Source of the DNA: Candidatus Thioglobus perditus
Lineage (GTDB): Bacteria > Pseudomonadota > Gammaproteobacteria > PS1 > Pseudothioglobaceae
Assembly: GCA_002909145.1 (NCBI GenBank)
Contig: PNQY01000015.1
Coordinates: 1 to 61,311 of the forward strand
Direction: 5' to 3'
Length of the DNA stretch: 61,311 nucleotides
Part shown: positions 18,283-26,621 of the stretch, piece after piece
Numbering within the stretch: position 1 is the first letter of the stretch
How the letters are laid out: each line of letters begins with the position of its first letter
Position numbers and translations under genes: made by a program
The notes under the pieces: generated by a model
The model's input: the letters and a program-made list of their open reading frames with translations, nothing else
Database searches by the model: none
What the model was told of the DNA's origin: nothing

Positions 18283-18810
18283 ATGCCAATTAAATCACGT
18301 ATTAGAACTATTAAACATTATCCAAAAGAGGGAATTATGTTTAGGGATTTCACTACACTTTTGCAAGATCCAGTGGGTTTTCGTATTTCTGTTGATGAGT
18401 TGGCTAACCGCTATAAGGATGTTAAGATTGACAAAGTAGTTGGTATTGAATCTCGTGGATTTATTATGGGTGGTGCGTTGGCATATTTATTGGGTGTGGG
18501 TTTTGTGCCAATTCGTAAACAAGGAAAATTACCTTCTGAGACTATTAGTCAGGATTATGAACTGGAGTACGGTATAGATAGAATCGAAATTCATGTTGAT
18601 GCAATTAACCCAGGTGAAAAAGTACTTATTGTTGATGATCTTATTGCTACCGGAGGTACTGCAGAGGCTGCAGTTAAACTTGTACAGGAAATGAGTGGTG
18701 AGGTTGTAGAATGCTGCTTTGTAATTGATCTGCCCGATATTGGTGGCAGAGCCAGATTAGAAGCAATGGGTCAAAAAGTATTTGCACAATGTGAGTTTGA
18801 AGGTGAGTAA
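18283..18810 (+). CDS. apt: Adenine phosphoribosyltransferase
   Basis: A 175-residue type I phosphoribosyltransferase that returns adenine to AMP using PRPP. It shows HYPKEGIMFRDFTTLL near the N-terminus, VGIESRGFIMGGALAYLLG, IRKQGKLP, and the PRPP-binding loop VLIVDDLIATGGTAEAA. ATG 18283 is chosen because AAGGAG (18271-18276) precedes it; the longer frame would overlap mtnP. Placed between mtnP and mtnA, it recycles the adenine that MtnP frees. Confidence 0.94.
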   Translation: MPIKSRIRTIKHYPKEGIMFRDFTTLLQDPVGFRISVDELANRYKDVKIDKVVGIESRGFIMGGALAYLLGVGFVPIRKQGKLPSETISQDYELEYGIDRIEIHVDAINPGEKVLIVDDLIATGGTAEAAVKLVQEMSGEVVECCFVIDLPDIGGRARLEAMGQKVFAQCEFEGE

Positions 18811-19840
18811 TAATATCGAAACATTAAGGTGGAACAACGATCATTTTGAAATGATCGATCAGCGTATATTGCCTGCTGAGTTTAAATATATATCCTACAC
18901 CAGTGCATCAGCAGTAGCAGACGGCATTCGTGATATGGTGGTACGCGGAGCTCCAGCTATTGGCTGTGCAGCGGCTTATGGTGTTGCCCTTGCAGCACTT
19001 GAGCTGTGCAGTAAAAATAGTGATGAATTCACCCAAGGTATGGAAGAGGCTTTTGAAGTATTAGCGCAATCTAGACCGACCGCAGTTAACCTATTCTGGG
19101 CGATTGATAGAATGCGTAAGCTAATGCGGAACTCTAAAGGAACCTCTGCAGAGATTGCAAATATTCTGCTTGAAGAAGCACATAAAGTCAAAAAAGAAGA
19201 TATTGAGATTAATCGAAAAATGGGCAGTAATGGTGCAGAATTACTTAATGATGGTGCACGTGTACTTACACATTGTAATGCTGGGGCTCTTGCAACTGCA
19301 GGACACGGTACAGCGTTGGGGGTGTTTAGATCTGCAGTTGAAGTTGGCAAGAAAGTCTCAGTTATAGCTGATGAAACTCGTCCATTTTTACAAGGTGCAC
19401 GCTTAACAGCATGGGAGATGGTGCAAGAGAGTATTCCTGTTACTTTAATATCTGACAATATGTCAGGGCATTTAATGAGCCACGGTGAAATTGATGCTGT
19501 TGTGGTTGGTACTGATAGGGTTGCTGGCAATGGTGATGTTGCTAATAAAATTGGAACCTATATGGTTGCAGTTCTTGCTAAACGTCATAATATTCCTTTT
19601 TATGTGGCCTGCCCTTTATCAACTATTGATAGATCTATTACTAGTGGCAAATACATTCCTATTGAAGAGCGTCCTATTGAAGAGGTAACCGGATACCGTG
19701 ATTGTCAGTGGGCAGCTGAGGGTATTGAAGTGCGTAATCCAGCATTTGACGTAACTCCTGCAGAGTTGGTGACAGGGTTGATTACTGAAAAAGGTGTAGT
19801 GCTTAATCCTACTACTGAGAAAATCAATAAATTATTCTAA
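18803..19840 (+). CDS. mtnA: S-methyl-5-thioribose-1-phosphate isomerase
   Basis: A 345-residue member of the eIF2B-related isomerase family that converts methylthioribose-1-phosphate to methylthioribulose-1-phosphate. Motifs: MVVRGAPAIGCAAAYG, AVNLFWAIDRM, LTHCNAGALATAGHGTALG with the catalytic cysteine, DETRPFLQGARLTAWE, and the catalytic aspartate region VVVGTDRVAGNGDVANKIGT. GTG 18803 is preferred as start, giving VSNNIETLRW and an 8-base overlap with apt; GTG 18791 is an alternative. No mtnB, mtnC, mtnD or mtnK follows, so the product most plausibly goes to the aldolase at the head of this cassette. Confidence 0.93.
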   Translation: MSNNIETLRWNNDHFEMIDQRILPAEFKYISYTSASAVADGIRDMVVRGAPAIGCAAAYGVALAALELCSKNSDEFTQGMEEAFEVLAQSRPTAVNLFWAIDRMRKLMRNSKGTSAEIANILLEEAHKVKKEDIEINRKMGSNGAELLNDGARVLTHCNAGALATAGHGTALGVFRSAVEVGKKVSVIADETRPFLQGARLTAWEMVQESIPVTLISDNMSGHLMSHGEIDAVVVGTDRVAGNGDVANKIGTYMVAVLAKRHNIPFYVACPLSTIDRSITSGKYIPIEERPIEEVTGYRDCQWAAEGIEVRNPAFDVTPAELVTGLITEKGVVLNPTTEKINKLF

Positions 19841-19851
19841 CCTTTGTTTGA

Positions 19852-19972
19852 ATTTTTTGCATTACTAATTATATTTTTAGCGTTTTTATAGGTAATGAAG
19901 AAGGTGAAAAAATTACAGCAAAAACCTAAAGGCAAAATTGTTTATGAAACTTTAACAATTAAATATCTGTAA
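19852..19972 (+). pseudogene. Decayed greA 3'-end fragment
   Basis: This stretch matches the last 40 or so codons of the intact greA 4.5 kb upstream. Read with one frame correction it gives GNEEGEKITAK then PKGKIVYETLTIKYL and a stop, against [27 protein letters not shown] in GreA: 16 of the last 27 residues agree. A 2-base deletion near 19924 breaks the frame and there is no start or N-terminal half. Further upstream, 19862-19890 still resembles greA at the nucleotide level (for example TTAGCG against CCAGCG in register), becoming unclear before about 19852. It lies in the same orientation as greA, immediately after mtnA. The homology is visible; the origin is inferred. Confidence 0.8.
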
Positions 19973-19978
19973 TTTTTT

Positions 19979-20674
19979 CTAAGGAATTCTGATTTGTTCA
20001 ATTTGTTGCGTTAATAAATCTAAAAAACTTTGTTTCCTTTCCTCATTAAAGCGACTAATAGGACCAGAAATGGTTAGCGCACCAATAAATTGACCACTTT
20101 CAGATAAAATTGGCTTAGAAATAGCGAATAAAGCTGCATTGTGTTCATTAATCGAAAGATAGTAACCTTTGTCACGAATATTTTTAAAAAATCCGCTTTT
20201 ATCTTGCATGCGTCGACCATAGGCTAGAATAACTCTGCCAGAAGCGCCTCGATTAAGCTCTAGTTGGGTTCCAACATCAATATTGTGTCTAATCATGTCA
20301 TGAGAGTGCGCGCGATATAAGCATATTCTGTCATTATCCTGTTGGATAAAAAATGAAGAAGTTTCATTGCATACATCTCTAATATGGTCAACCACGGGGC
20401 TAATCTGAGTCAATTGATTTGTCTTTTGATAAATAGCGCTTAAAGACAATGGAGTTGTTCCAATACAGTAATTCTTATTCGCTGTTCTAATAACGTACCC
20501 GTATTCTGATAAAGTTTGCAAGATTCGGTAAGTAGTTGATGCGTTAAAACCAACTTGATCACAAATTTCTTTTAGGCTTAAAGAAGGTTTCTCCATAGTA
20601 AAAATAGATAGAATGAGTAGAGTTTTCTCGATTGCCGTTACTTTTTTTTCCGTATTATCTATTTTTATTGACAT
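19979..20674 (-). CDS. IclR-family transcriptional regulator
   Basis: A 231-residue regulator (ATG 20674; an in-frame ATG at 20704 would add 10 residues, and neither has a strong ribosome site). The N-terminal winged helix reads TAIEKTLLILSIF, SLKEICDQVGFNASTTYRILQTLSEYGYV. The C-terminal effector domain shows RGASGRVILAYG and ALFAISKPILSESGQFIGALTISGP. It is divergent from aceA with a repeat-rich AT tract between, the arrangement expected of a regulator of the glyoxylate operon, as IclR is in E. coli. The ligand and sign of control are not known. Confidence 0.88.
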   Translation of the reverse strand: MSIKIDNTEKKVTAIEKTLLILSIFTMEKPSLSLKEICDQVGFNASTTYRILQTLSEYGYVIRTANKNYCIGTTPLSLSAIYQKTNQLTQISPVVDHIRDVCNETSSFFIQQDNDRICLYRAHSHDMIRHNIDVGTQLELNRGASGRVILAYGRRMQDKSGFFKNIRDKGYYLSINEHNAALFAISKPILSESGQFIGALTISGPISRFNEERKQSFLDLLTQQIEQIRIP

Positions 20675-20689
20675 AATTTTTTTTCGTAT

Positions 20690-20795
20690 TATGGAATTTA
20701 ACATTATGTTACGGAATTATATTTTCATATGACAATATAATTACATAAATAGGTATATTATTTCATATAGTGAAGTTATTATATTATATAGTGAA
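20690..20795. promoter_or_regulatory. Repeat-rich operator region between the iclR-type gene and aceA
   Basis: Two ATATAGTGAA copies (20765-20774 and 20786-20795) are 21 bp apart, two helical turns. The first forms a TTTCA-TATAG-TGAAG dyad. Two GGAATT copies (20693 and 20713) are 20 bp apart. These spacings suit a multimeric IclR-type regulator. No clear -35/-10 pair was identified. The repeats are seen; their function is inferred. Confidence 0.4.
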
Positions 20796-20874
20796 AAAAA
20801 TATAAAAAACTAGTATTATGATTTATACCAAGTAAGTAAAGTAATTAATTAATATCCATATAAGGAGAAATACA

Positions 20875-22179
20875 ATGAATAGACAGGAACAAATTCAAGC
20901 ACTAGAAAAAGATTGGGCAGAAAACCCACGTTGGGCAAATGTAAAGCGTGACTACAGCGCAGAAGATGTGGTACGTTTACGTGGCTCTATCCAGCCGGAT
21001 AATACCCTTGCTCGCCAAGGTGCTGAAAAGTTGTGGGACCGTGTTAACGGTTCAGCAAAAAAAGGCTATGTAAATGCATTTGGTGCAATTAGTGCTGGTC
21101 AAGCGATGCAGCAGGCTAAGGCAGGCTTAGAGGCGGTTTACTTATCAGGTTGGCAGGTAGCTGCAGATGGTAATACTTCTGAGACTATGTATCCAGACCA
21201 GTCATTGTATGCTTATGATTCGGTTCCAACGATGGTTCGTCGTATTAATAACACTTTCAAGCGTGCTGATGAAATCCAGTGGGCTCGTGATATTAATCCT
21301 GAGGATGAGGAATTTATTGACTACTTCTTACCAATTGTTGCTGATGCGGAAGCTGGATTTGGCGGCGTGCTAAATGCATTCGAACTAATGAAGAATATGA
21401 TTTCCGCAGGTGCGGCAGGTGTTCACTTTGAAGATCAATTGGCTGCTGTTAAAAAGTGTGGTCATATGGGTGGTAAAGTATTAGTCCCAACTTCTGAGGC
21501 AGTTCAAAAATTATCTGCTGCGCGTCTAGCGGCAGATGTTATGGGTACTCCTACTATCGTACTAGCGCGTACTGATGCTGAAGCAGCGAATTTATTAACT
21601 TCAGATGTTGATGAAAATGATAAGCCGTTTTGTACAGGTGAGCGTACGCCTGAAGGCTTCTACCGTGTTAAGAATGGTCTTGAGCAGTCTATTAGCCGTG
21701 GCGTTGCTTACGCACCGTATGCTGATTTGGTATGGTGTGAGACTGGTAAGCCGGACATTGGTTTTGCACGTGAATTCGCACAGGCCGTTTTAGCTGAAAA
21801 TCCAGGACAACTATTATCATACAACTGTTCGCCTTCATTTAATTGGAAAGCTAATTTGACAGATTCTCAGATTGCAACATTCCAAGAAGATCTATCTGAT
21901 TTAGGCTATAAGTATCAGTTTATTACTTTGGCTGGTATTCATGTCAACTGGTACAACACATTCCAGTTTGCTCATTCGTATGCACAGGGAGAAGGTATGA
22001 AGCATTACTCTGAAATGGTTCAGCAGCCTGAATTTGAAGCACGTGACAAAGGATACACTTTTGTATCTCACCAGCAAGAAGTTGGTGCGGGTTACTTTGA
22101 TGACGTAACTACCGTTATCCAGGGTGGTGCATCTTCAGTGACTGCATTGACTGGGTCGACTGAGGAAGAGCAATTCTAA
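20875..22179 (+). CDS. aceA: Isocitrate lyase
   Basis: A 434-residue enzyme splitting isocitrate into glyoxylate and succinate, the entry of the glyoxylate bypass. The catalytic KKCGHMGGK motif has its cysteine at residue 195, as in E. coli AceA. Other marks are [31 protein letters not shown] and [14 protein letters not shown] at 20862-20867 precedes ATG 20875. It leads an operon with aceK, an RraA-like gene and glcB; a hairpin follows it before aceK. Confidence 0.98.
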   Translation: MNRQEQIQALEKDWAENPRWANVKRDYSAEDVVRLRGSIQPDNTLARQGAEKLWDRVNGSAKKGYVNAFGAISAGQAMQQAKAGLEAVYLSGWQVAADGNTSETMYPDQSLYAYDSVPTMVRRINNTFKRADEIQWARDINPEDEEFIDYFLPIVADAEAGFGGVLNAFELMKNMISAGAAGVHFEDQLAAVKKCGHMGGKVLVPTSEAVQKLSAARLAADVMGTPTIVLARTDAEAANLLTSDVDENDKPFCTGERTPEGFYRVKNGLEQSISRGVAYAPYADLVWCETGKPDIGFAREFAQAVLAENPGQLLSYNCSPSFNWKANLTDSQIATFQEDLSDLGYKYQFITLAGIHVNWYNTFQFAHSYAQGEGMKHYSEMVQQPEFEARDKGYTFVSHQQEVGAGYFDDVTTVIQGGASSVTALTGSTEEEQF

Positions 22180-22203
22180 ATCTTGATGTTCTTTTGTAAA
22201 GAT

Positions 22204-22233
22204 AGTTGGTTTATACTATGACATAGACCAACT
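22204..22233 (+). promoter_or_regulatory. Intergenic stem-loop between aceA and aceK
   Basis: AGTTGGTTTAT (22204-22214) pairs with ATAGACCAACT (22223-22233) over 11 bp with one G-U pair and an 8-base loop. No T-tract follows, so it is more likely an mRNA-stabilising or partial-attenuating hairpin than a terminator. It would favour aceA over aceK expression. Confidence 0.6.
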
Positions 22234-22248
22234 AATTTATGAAGCTAT

Positions 22249-24006
22249 ATGATGGAAACGAGTATGCATCCAAGCGGTCTCCCTGAGTCTACTTCCAAAA
22301 AAATATTGGCGGGTTTTGATAAGCATTACCGTGCTTTTCAGCAGGCCTCTGTGCAAGCTAAATCTCGATTTGATCGTCGCGAATGGCAACAATTGTTTGA
22401 TGATTACAAGGCGCGTCTTTATTTTTATGATAAGCAAGTTAAGAGATTCTGTATTGATCTTAAAAAAGAATTAAATACTGATATGTTTGATGAGGAGGTT
22501 TGGATTAATACCAAACGTGCTTATATCAATCTAACGTCAAATTACAAACAACCAGAGCTAGCTGAAACGTTTTATAACTCAGTATTTTGTCTATTGTTTG
22601 ACAAGCGTTTTTACAATAATAATTTTATCTTTGTTAAGCCGTCCATATCAACCACATTTATTGATATGGATGATCCAGTCATCGACAGTCATTATATTAA
22701 AACTCATAAGTTAGAGCAAACACTGCAAGGGGTTTTTACTAAGTTAAGTTTTATAACACCTTATCAAGATTTGGAGCGCGATGTTCTACGCTTAAAAGAG
22801 CAATTTGTTAAGCAGTTAGATTTATCGGAAGACGAAAACTTTGAATTGCAACTGGCTAAAGGTACTTTTTTCAGAAGTAAGGCCGCCTATATTGTGGGCA
22901 AGGTTGTTTTAAAAAATAACCAAGTTCGCCCAGTTTTAATCGCCTTGTTAAATGATAAAGAAACTGGAATATATGTTGATGCGCTTTTGACTGATGTTGA
23001 TAATATTTCGGTTGTTTTCAGTTTTTCTAGATCTTATTTCTTTGTCGATACTGACTACCCTGCAGCGGTTGTTGATTTTTTAAAAGCCATTCTTCCAGGT
23101 AAAACTAAGGCGGAGCTTTATAGCTCTATTGGGCTGCATAAGCATGGAAAAACTTTGTTGTACCGAAGGTTTTTGAAATATTCACGTAGCACCGGTGAAA
23201 GGCTTGTTATCGCCCCAGGCATTAAAGGTATGGTGATGACGGTTTTTACATTTCCTATGTTTCCATATGTATTTAAGGTGATTAATGATAACTTTGCTCC
23301 TCCAAAAACTGTAACTAAACAGCAGGTTAAAGATAAGTATTTTTTCGTGAAGAATCATCATAAAGTAGGTCGTTTAGCTGATACATGGGAATTTTCTAAT
23401 GTCGCATTTCCAATTCAAGATCTAGATGAAGAGTTGATTGATGAGTTAAAAAACAAAGTAGGGTCAAGTATTACTATTGAGGGCGATTTGTTGATCATCA
23501 AACATTTGTATATGGAAAATAAAATGATTCCACTTGATTTGTATATTAAAGATACGCACAATAAAGACGATCTCAGGCATATTATTAAAGACTATGGTCG
23601 AGCAATTGATGAGTTGATTAATGCCGATATCTTCCCAGGTGATATGCTTACTAAGAACTTTGGTGTCACCCGTCAAAATCGAGTTGTATTTTATGATTAT
23701 GATGAGATTACCACTATGGATCGGCCTGTATTTAGAAAGATTCCAAATGCCAGATATGAGGAAGATGAGATGGCTGTTGATCCTTGGTATTACGTAGGAC
23801 CAAACGATGTCTTTCCAGAAGAATTTAAGTTTTTTATGTTTAGTCAGAATGATAGTAAGGAGATCTTTTCCAAAAGATTTGGAAAATTATTGAGCGCTGA
23901 TTATTGGAATTCTGTGCAAGATAATATTAAACAAGGCAATATTAATGATTATTATCCTTATCGGCAGCGATATCGGATGTCACAAATCTATTCACAACCG
24001 GCTTAA
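22249..24006 (+). CDS. aceK: Isocitrate dehydrogenase kinase/phosphatase
   Basis: A 585-residue AceK, the bifunctional enzyme that phosphorylates and reactivates isocitrate dehydrogenase to steer isocitrate into the glyoxylate bypass. Family features: ILAGFDKHYRAFQ near the N-terminus, KHGKTLLYRRFLKY, the ATP-loop region APGIKGMVMTVFTFPMFPYVFKVI near residue 325, and the catalytic-type FYDYDEITTM near residue 480. Length is normal (E. coli 578). ATG 22249 or 22252 could start it; the ribosome site is weak, consistent with low expression relative to aceA. Confidence 0.95.
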   Translation: MMETSMHPSGLPESTSKKILAGFDKHYRAFQQASVQAKSRFDRREWQQLFDDYKARLYFYDKQVKRFCIDLKKELNTDMFDEEVWINTKRAYINLTSNYKQPELAETFYNSVFCLLFDKRFYNNNFIFVKPSISTTFIDMDDPVIDSHYIKTHKLEQTLQGVFTKLSFITPYQDLERDVLRLKEQFVKQLDLSEDENFELQLAKGTFFRSKAAYIVGKVVLKNNQVRPVLIALLNDKETGIYVDALLTDVDNISVVFSFSRSYFFVDTDYPAAVVDFLKAILPGKTKAELYSSIGLHKHGKTLLYRRFLKYSRSTGERLVIAPGIKGMVMTVFTFPMFPYVFKVINDNFAPPKTVTKQQVKDKYFFVKNHHKVGRLADTWEFSNVAFPIQDLDEELIDELKNKVGSSITIEGDLLIIKHLYMENKMIPLDLYIKDTHNKDDLRHIIKDYGRAIDELINADIFPGDMLTKNFGVTRQNRVVFYDYDEITTMDRPVFRKIPNARYEEDEMAVDPWYYVGPNDVFPEEFKFFMFSQNDSKEIFSKRFGKLLSADYWNSVQDNIKQGNINDYYPYRQRYRMSQIYSQPA

Positions 24007-24011
24007 TTCTT

Positions 24012-24485
24012 ATGCAAAAAACCAGTGATATATCAGATCAACTACACCCTAATGTACAGTACGTAGAGCCAACTTATAGCTGTTATGGGGCTAAGATGGA
24101 TTTTTTTGGTGCCATTTATACAATTAAGTGTTTCGAAGATAATTCTCTTGTTAGGGAGGTTCTTGATACAGATGGTCAAGGCCAAGTTTTAGTGGTGGAT
24201 GCTGGAGGTTCAAAGCGTTGCGCTATGTTGGGGGATCAGTTAGCCGCCAAAGCGGTTAAGAATAATTGGTCTGGTGTTATTATTTATGGCCTGATCAGGG
24301 ATTCTGAGATGATTAATAAAATGCCGATCGGTGTGCGTGCATTAGGGACGCACCCATTAAAAAGTATTAAGAAAGGTTTGGGAGAGATTGGTCTTACTTT
24401 ATGTTTTTCCGGAGTAAGTTTTATCCCTGGAGATTATTTATATGCCGATCAAGATGGCATTATTATTGTTAAGGAGTTAGTGTGA
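24012..24485 (+). CDS. rraA: RraA-like protein (RraA / HMG-CHA aldolase superfamily)
   Basis: A 157-residue RraA-fold protein with GGSKRCAMLGDQLA, GVIIYGLIRDSEMI (the conserved Arg-Asp pair) and the PIGVRALGTHPLKS segment. E. coli RraA inhibits RNase E; homologous aldolases cleave 4-hydroxy-4-methyl-2-oxoglutarate and decarboxylate oxaloacetate using the same Arg and Asp. Size and sequence are close to E. coli RraA (161 aa). It lies 5 bases after aceK and shares a base with glcB (TGATG), so it is translated within the glyoxylate operon. Both an RNase E regulator and an oxaloacetate-type decarboxylase remain possible. Confidence 0.82.
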   Translation: MQKTSDISDQLHPNVQYVEPTYSCYGAKMDFFGAIYTIKCFEDNSLVREVLDTDGQGQVLVVDAGGSKRCAMLGDQLAAKAVKNNWSGVIIYGLIRDSEMINKMPIGVRALGTHPLKSIKKGLGEIGLTLCFSGVSFIPGDYLYADQDGIIIVKELV

Positions 24486-26602
24486 TGTTAGTGGACGAGT
24501 ATCAAAATATAGCGGGTTTTCAAGTTAATCGCAGTCTATACCAGTTTATAGAGCAAGAGGTTTCCCCGGGTTTGAATATTAAGGCGGATGAGTTTTTTCC
24601 TAAATTATTAACCATTGTTTCCGAGCTAGCACAACAGAACCAAGATTTATTATTGCAACGTGACAAAATGCAATCTCAAATTGATCAATGGCATCAAAAT
24701 AATGCGGGGGCATTTGATTTAAATACTTATAAAAAACTTTTACAAGATATTGGTTATTTATTACCTAAGCCGGCTCCATTTGAACTCGAATTAGATCAAG
24801 TTGATGATGAGATTGCCAGTATTGCAGGACCTCAATTAGTGGTGCCTATTTCTAGTGCACGATTCGCCCTTAATGCTATTAATGCACGCTGGGGAAGTTT
24901 GTATGATGCCTTGTATGGTAGTGATGTTATCGATGGAGAGATTAAAGGTCCTGAGCGCGCTGCTAAAGTAATTGATTGGACAAATGCGTTTTTAGATGAG
25001 GCTGTGCCGTTAGCGAACGGATCTTACGCCCAAGTTGTTGCAATTAACACGCAATCAGTGCCGATATTTACATTAGAAAACGGCAGTACAACACAGCTAA
25101 AAAATCCACGAAGCTTTGTAGGTAGCACTGATCAAAGTGTTTTGATCAAGCATCATAATCTTCACTTTGAACTCGTGATTAACCCGGAAACTCAAGGTAT
25201 TCAAGACGTTATTTTGGAGTCGGCGCTAACAACTATTATTGATTTTGAAGATTCAGTTGCTACGGTCGGCAGTGAAGAAAAAATTAATGCGTATCGTAAT
25301 TTTTTAGGATTAATGAAGCGTAATTTAGAAATTAAGTTTGATAAAGGTGAAAAATCAATAGTTAGAAAAATTAATTCAGACAAGCACTTTGTCAATGCCA
25401 AAGGTGAGTCTGGCACTTTATCAGGCAGCAGCTTGATGCTGGTGCGCAATGTTGGTCATCACATGCTAACAGATCTAATCAAAAGCCCAGATAATCAAGA
25501 AATACCAGAGGGTATTTTAGATGCCATGGTGACAACACTGATTGCTTTGCATGATATTAAAAACTTAGGGGTTAATTCAAAAAAAGGCAGCATATATATT
25601 GTTAAGCCAAAGATGCACGGCCCTGATGAAGTGGCATTTAGTGTTAAGTTATTTGAAAAAGTTGAGCAAGCTCTTGGACTTAAGGCCAATACAATTAAAA
25701 TCGGCATTATGGATGAAGAACGCCGAACCAGTGTTAATTTGGCGGCATGTATTAAAGTTGCAGTCAAGCGAGTTATTTTTATTAATACTGGATTTTTAGA
25801 TAGAACAGGAGATGAGATACACACCAGTATGCACGCAGGTGTTATGTTACCCAAGAGTCAAATTAAGAATCAGCCGTGGATTAAAGCCTATGAGGTGCTG
25901 AATGTTAAAGTTGGCCTTGATTGTGGCATGTATAAAAATGCACAAATTGGCAAAGGTATGTGGGCACAACCTGATCAAATGAATGAAATGCTTGAAAGTA
26001 AACTTGCCCATTTAGAGGCGGGTGCTAATTGTGCTTGGGTGCCTTCGCCGACTGCTGCTACTCTGCATGCAACACATTATCATCGATTTGATGTTTTCTC
26101 AAAGCAACAACAACTAATGCAAACACCTGTTAAGGCTGATGAGCAAGATTTACTACTTGCACCAATACTAGACCCTGGTACTACTTTGAGTGCAGATGAG
26201 ATTAAGACAGAGCTTGATAATAATGCTCAAAGTATTTTGGGCTATGTCGTGCGCTGGATTGACCAAGGTGTGGGCTGTTCAAAAGTAATGGATATAAATC
26301 AAGTTGGTCTGATGGAAGATAGAGCGACTCTCCGAATTTCTAGTCAGCATATGGCTAATTGGCTACATCATAAAATTTGCAGTAAGGAGCAAATAGAGCA
26401 AGTGTTTAAAGAAATGGCACTTGTTGTGGATGAACAAAATAAACATGACCCGTTGTATCAAAATATGGCACCAAGTTACGATACGGTAGCATTTCAAGCG
26501 GCATTATCTTTAGTTTACAGGGGTGTGAACGAGCCGAATGGTTACACAGAGCCAACCTTAACAGAATATCGACAAAAGAGACTGGCTGAGTTGTCAATAT
26601 AG
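24485..26602 (+). CDS. glcB: Malate synthase G
   Basis: A 705-residue malate synthase of the G isoform, condensing glyoxylate with acetyl-CoA to malate. Length and motifs match GlcB: TTIIDFEDSVATVGSEEKINAYRNFLGLMK near residue 260, VKPKMHGPDEVAF, GIMDEERRTSVNLAACI, and HAGVMLPKSQIKNQPWIKAYE. The start is taken at ATG 24485, which shares a base with the rraA stop codon; GTG 24482 is the alternative. Together with aceA it closes the bypass. It is convergent with xerD with only 19 bases between and no obvious terminator. Confidence 0.97.
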   Translation: MLVDEYQNIAGFQVNRSLYQFIEQEVSPGLNIKADEFFPKLLTIVSELAQQNQDLLLQRDKMQSQIDQWHQNNAGAFDLNTYKKLLQDIGYLLPKPAPFELELDQVDDEIASIAGPQLVVPISSARFALNAINARWGSLYDALYGSDVIDGEIKGPERAAKVIDWTNAFLDEAVPLANGSYAQVVAINTQSVPIFTLENGSTTQLKNPRSFVGSTDQSVLIKHHNLHFELVINPETQGIQDVILESALTTIIDFEDSVATVGSEEKINAYRNFLGLMKRNLEIKFDKGEKSIVRKINSDKHFVNAKGESGTLSGSSLMLVRNVGHHMLTDLIKSPDNQEIPEGILDAMVTTLIALHDIKNLGVNSKKGSIYIVKPKMHGPDEVAFSVKLFEKVEQALGLKANTIKIGIMDEERRTSVNLAACIKVAVKRVIFINTGFLDRTGDEIHTSMHAGVMLPKSQIKNQPWIKAYEVLNVKVGLDCGMYKNAQIGKGMWAQPDQMNEMLESKLAHLEAGANCAWVPSPTAATLHATHYHRFDVFSKQQQLMQTPVKADEQDLLLAPILDPGTTLSADEIKTELDNNAQSILGYVVRWIDQGVGCSKVMDINQVGLMEDRATLRISSQHMANWLHHKICSKEQIEQVFKEMALVVDEQNKHDPLYQNMAPSYDTVAFQAALSLVYRGVNEPNGYTEPTLTEYRQKRLAELSI

Positions 26603-26621
26603 ATATTATTAATTAGTAGGC

